Shown piece after piece: positions 4,272 to 5,232 of a stretch of 5,232 nucleotides of DNA (position 1 is its first letter; the number at the start of each line of letters is the position of its first letter). The stretch covers positions 1 to 5,232 of the forward strand of contig JAICPV010000205.1 of assembly GCA_025929655.1 (NCBI GenBank). The letters are read 5' to 3'. The notes beneath the pieces are model-generated. The model saw only the letters and a list, made by a program, of their open reading frames with translations. It made no database searches and was not told the origin of the DNA. The stretch is from Pyrinomonadaceae bacterium (GTDB taxonomy: Bacteria > Acidobacteriota > Blastocatellia > Pyrinomonadales > Pyrinomonadaceae). A program made the translations under genes and the position numbers.

Positions 4272-5232
4272 TCAGTGTTTGAAATGCCGCACTCCGGTGA
4301 AAACCATCGCGATGCCGTGTTCGTTGGCGGCAGCAATGGACTGATCATCCTTGATCGAACCACCGGGCTGGATGATCGCGGAGATACCAAGTTTGGCGGC
4401 TTCGTCGACATTATCGCGGAATGGGAAGAACGCGTCGGATGCCAGGGCCGCACCTTTGAGCGGCAAATTGAAACGCCCTGCACGCATTGCAGCTATACGG
4501 ATCGAATCGACGCGGTTCATCTGGCCCGCACCAACGCCAAGGGTTTGGTTCTCATCTGCTAGCACGATCGCGTTCGATTTCACGTGTTTGCTCACCGTCC
4601 AGGCGAAAAGCATCGAGCGTATTTCGGCGTCGGTCGGCTTGCGCTCCGATACAAATTTCAAATGATCAAATTTGAGTTTGTGGTTATCTTCATCCTGCAC
4701 AAGGAAGCCGCCGGATATTTGTTTGTATTGCAGGGCACCCTCACTACCTGCACCCCGCCCGGAGATGCTCCGGCGGGGGCCCCGCTCGCTCGGGTTTCCG
4801 CCTGTGACTTTCAGCACGCGAAGATTCTTTTTCGATCTGAAAACGTCAAGAGCTTCCTCACCAAAAGCCGGCGCGACTATCACCTCGGAAAAGACCTCGA
4901 TCACCGATCTTGCGACTGCGGCATCGACTTTTCGGTTGAAAGCAACGATCCCGCCGAACGCGGAGACAGGGTCCGTTGACAGAGCTCGGCGATACGCCTC
5001 CTCATTCGTTTCTCCGACGCCGACGCCGGAAGGGTTGGTATGCTTTATGACCGCAACGGCCAGCTCATCTATGTCGTTCACAAGCTGCCACGCCGCGTCC
5101 GCGTCGACGTAGTTGTTGTACGACATTTCCTTCCCCTGGAGCCGTTCGGCCCACGCAATTCCGCCGGTTTCGCTGGTCGAATATAGCGCGGCCTTCTGGT
5201 GCGGATTTTCGCCGTAACGCAGGTCGGAGATC
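4272..5232 (-). CDS. purH: Bifunctional AICAR transformylase/IMP cyclohydrolase PurH, C-terminal part
   Basis: The gene runs off the right edge; 319 codons are visible, of the usual ~510-530. PurH performs the last two steps of IMP synthesis in the cytoplasm: formylation of AICAR with 10-formyl-tetrahydrofolate, then ring closure. The cyclohydrolase (MGS-like) domain lies outside the window. The visible part is the transformylase domain, which starts with the family motif LRYGENPHQ near the edge. It continues with GKEMSYNNYVDADAAW, the catalytic Lys-His segment IKHTNPSG, STDPVSAFGGIVAFNR, SGGFLVQDED, and IAAMRAGRFNLPLKGAALAS. It ends with the conserved AIIQPGGSIKDD then HGIAMVFTGVRHFKH. The reading frame continues past the internal Met at 5126 into LQGKE and upstream residues, so 5126 is not the start. 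One oddity is a Gly/Ser/Arg-rich insertion (DNA about 4736-4802) built on a GC-rich palindrome; all key motifs remain intact, so it is probably functional. Confidence 0.96.
   Translation of the reverse strand, partial: ISDLRYGENPHQKAALYSTSETGGIAWAERLQGKEMSYNNYVDADAAWQLVNDIDELAVAVIKHTNPSGVGVGETNEEAYRRALSTDPVSAFGGIVAFNRKVDAAVARSVIEVFSEVIVAPAFGEEALDVFRSKKNLRVLKVTGGNPSERGPRRSISGRGAGSEGALQYKQISGGFLVQDEDNHKLKFDHLKFVSERKPTDAEIRSMLFAWTVSKHVKSNAIVLADENQTLGVGAGQMNRVDSIRIAAMRAGRFNLPLKGAALASDAFFPFRDNVDEAAKLGISAIIQPGGSIKDDQSIAAANEHGIAMVFTGVRHFKH
4753..4778. repeat. GC-rich palindrome inserted in frame within purH
   Basis: CCCCG (4753-4757) and CCGGAG (4759-4764) pair with CTCCGG (4768-4773) and CGGGG (4774-4778). 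A single C (4758) is bulged and the loop is only three bases. This makes 11 pairs of very GC-rich stem, followed by the palindrome GGGGCCCC at 4776-4783. It encodes part of the Gly/Arg/Ser-rich loop between RVLKV and LQYKQISGG. It looks like a small palindromic repeat carried inside the coding region; whether copies occur elsewhere cannot be told from this window. Confidence 0.5.

Noticed and set aside
4672..5112. Plus-strand 146-codon open frame opposite purH
   Set aside because: The opposite strand encodes well-conserved PurH throughout this stretch.
5124..5126. Start of purH at the internal ATG at 5126
   Set aside because: The frame continues upstream to the window edge through conserved PurH residues including LRYGENPHQ, so this Met is internal.

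Overview
The window looks like ordinary chromosomal DNA from a Gram-negative-type bacterium of moderate GC content, most likely an acidobacterium (Blastocatellia/Pyrinomonadales type). This placement is an inference. It rests on an exported lipoprotein with Asn/Ala/Thr-rich linkers and NTF2-like domains, several small exported proteins with no assignable function, a GC-rich palindromic insertion inside a housekeeping gene, and good GGAG-type ribosome binding sites. No rRNA, tRNA, transposase, phage gene or CRISPR array is visible.

Layout from left to right. Positions 1-209 hold no credible gene. They contain two similar GAAA-loop terminator hairpins (near 1-30 and 170-209) that bracket a strongly folded stretch, either a small RNA or an interspersed repeat. 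A leftward gene (229-1050) encodes an exported protein of LolA/LppX-like appearance; a TTG start with its own SD and an overlapping extended -10 box is preferred over the upstream ATGs. Divergent from it is trmL (1194-1652), a tRNA wobble 2'-O-methyltransferase. Rightward after that come an exported double-BON-domain protein (1745-2290) with a strong terminator, then a small exported protein of unknown function (2436-2897) with its own -10 box and a very good SD. The intergenic stretch 2898-3095 carries two convergent terminator hairpins. A leftward lipoprotein gene with two tandem NTF2/SnoaL-like domains (3096-4103) follows. Furthest right is the 3' part of purH (4272 to the right edge, leftward), covering essentially the whole AICAR transformylase domain.

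The genes do not form an evident pathway. Two are housekeeping (tRNA modification, purine synthesis) and four encode exported proteins, each apparently with its own promoter or terminator. I see no convincing new defence, mobile or biosynthetic system. The points most worth a second look are the folded 1-209 region, the in-frame palindromic insertion in purH, the leader hairpin of the lipoprotein gene, and the internal duplication with a conserved cysteine pair in that lipoprotein.
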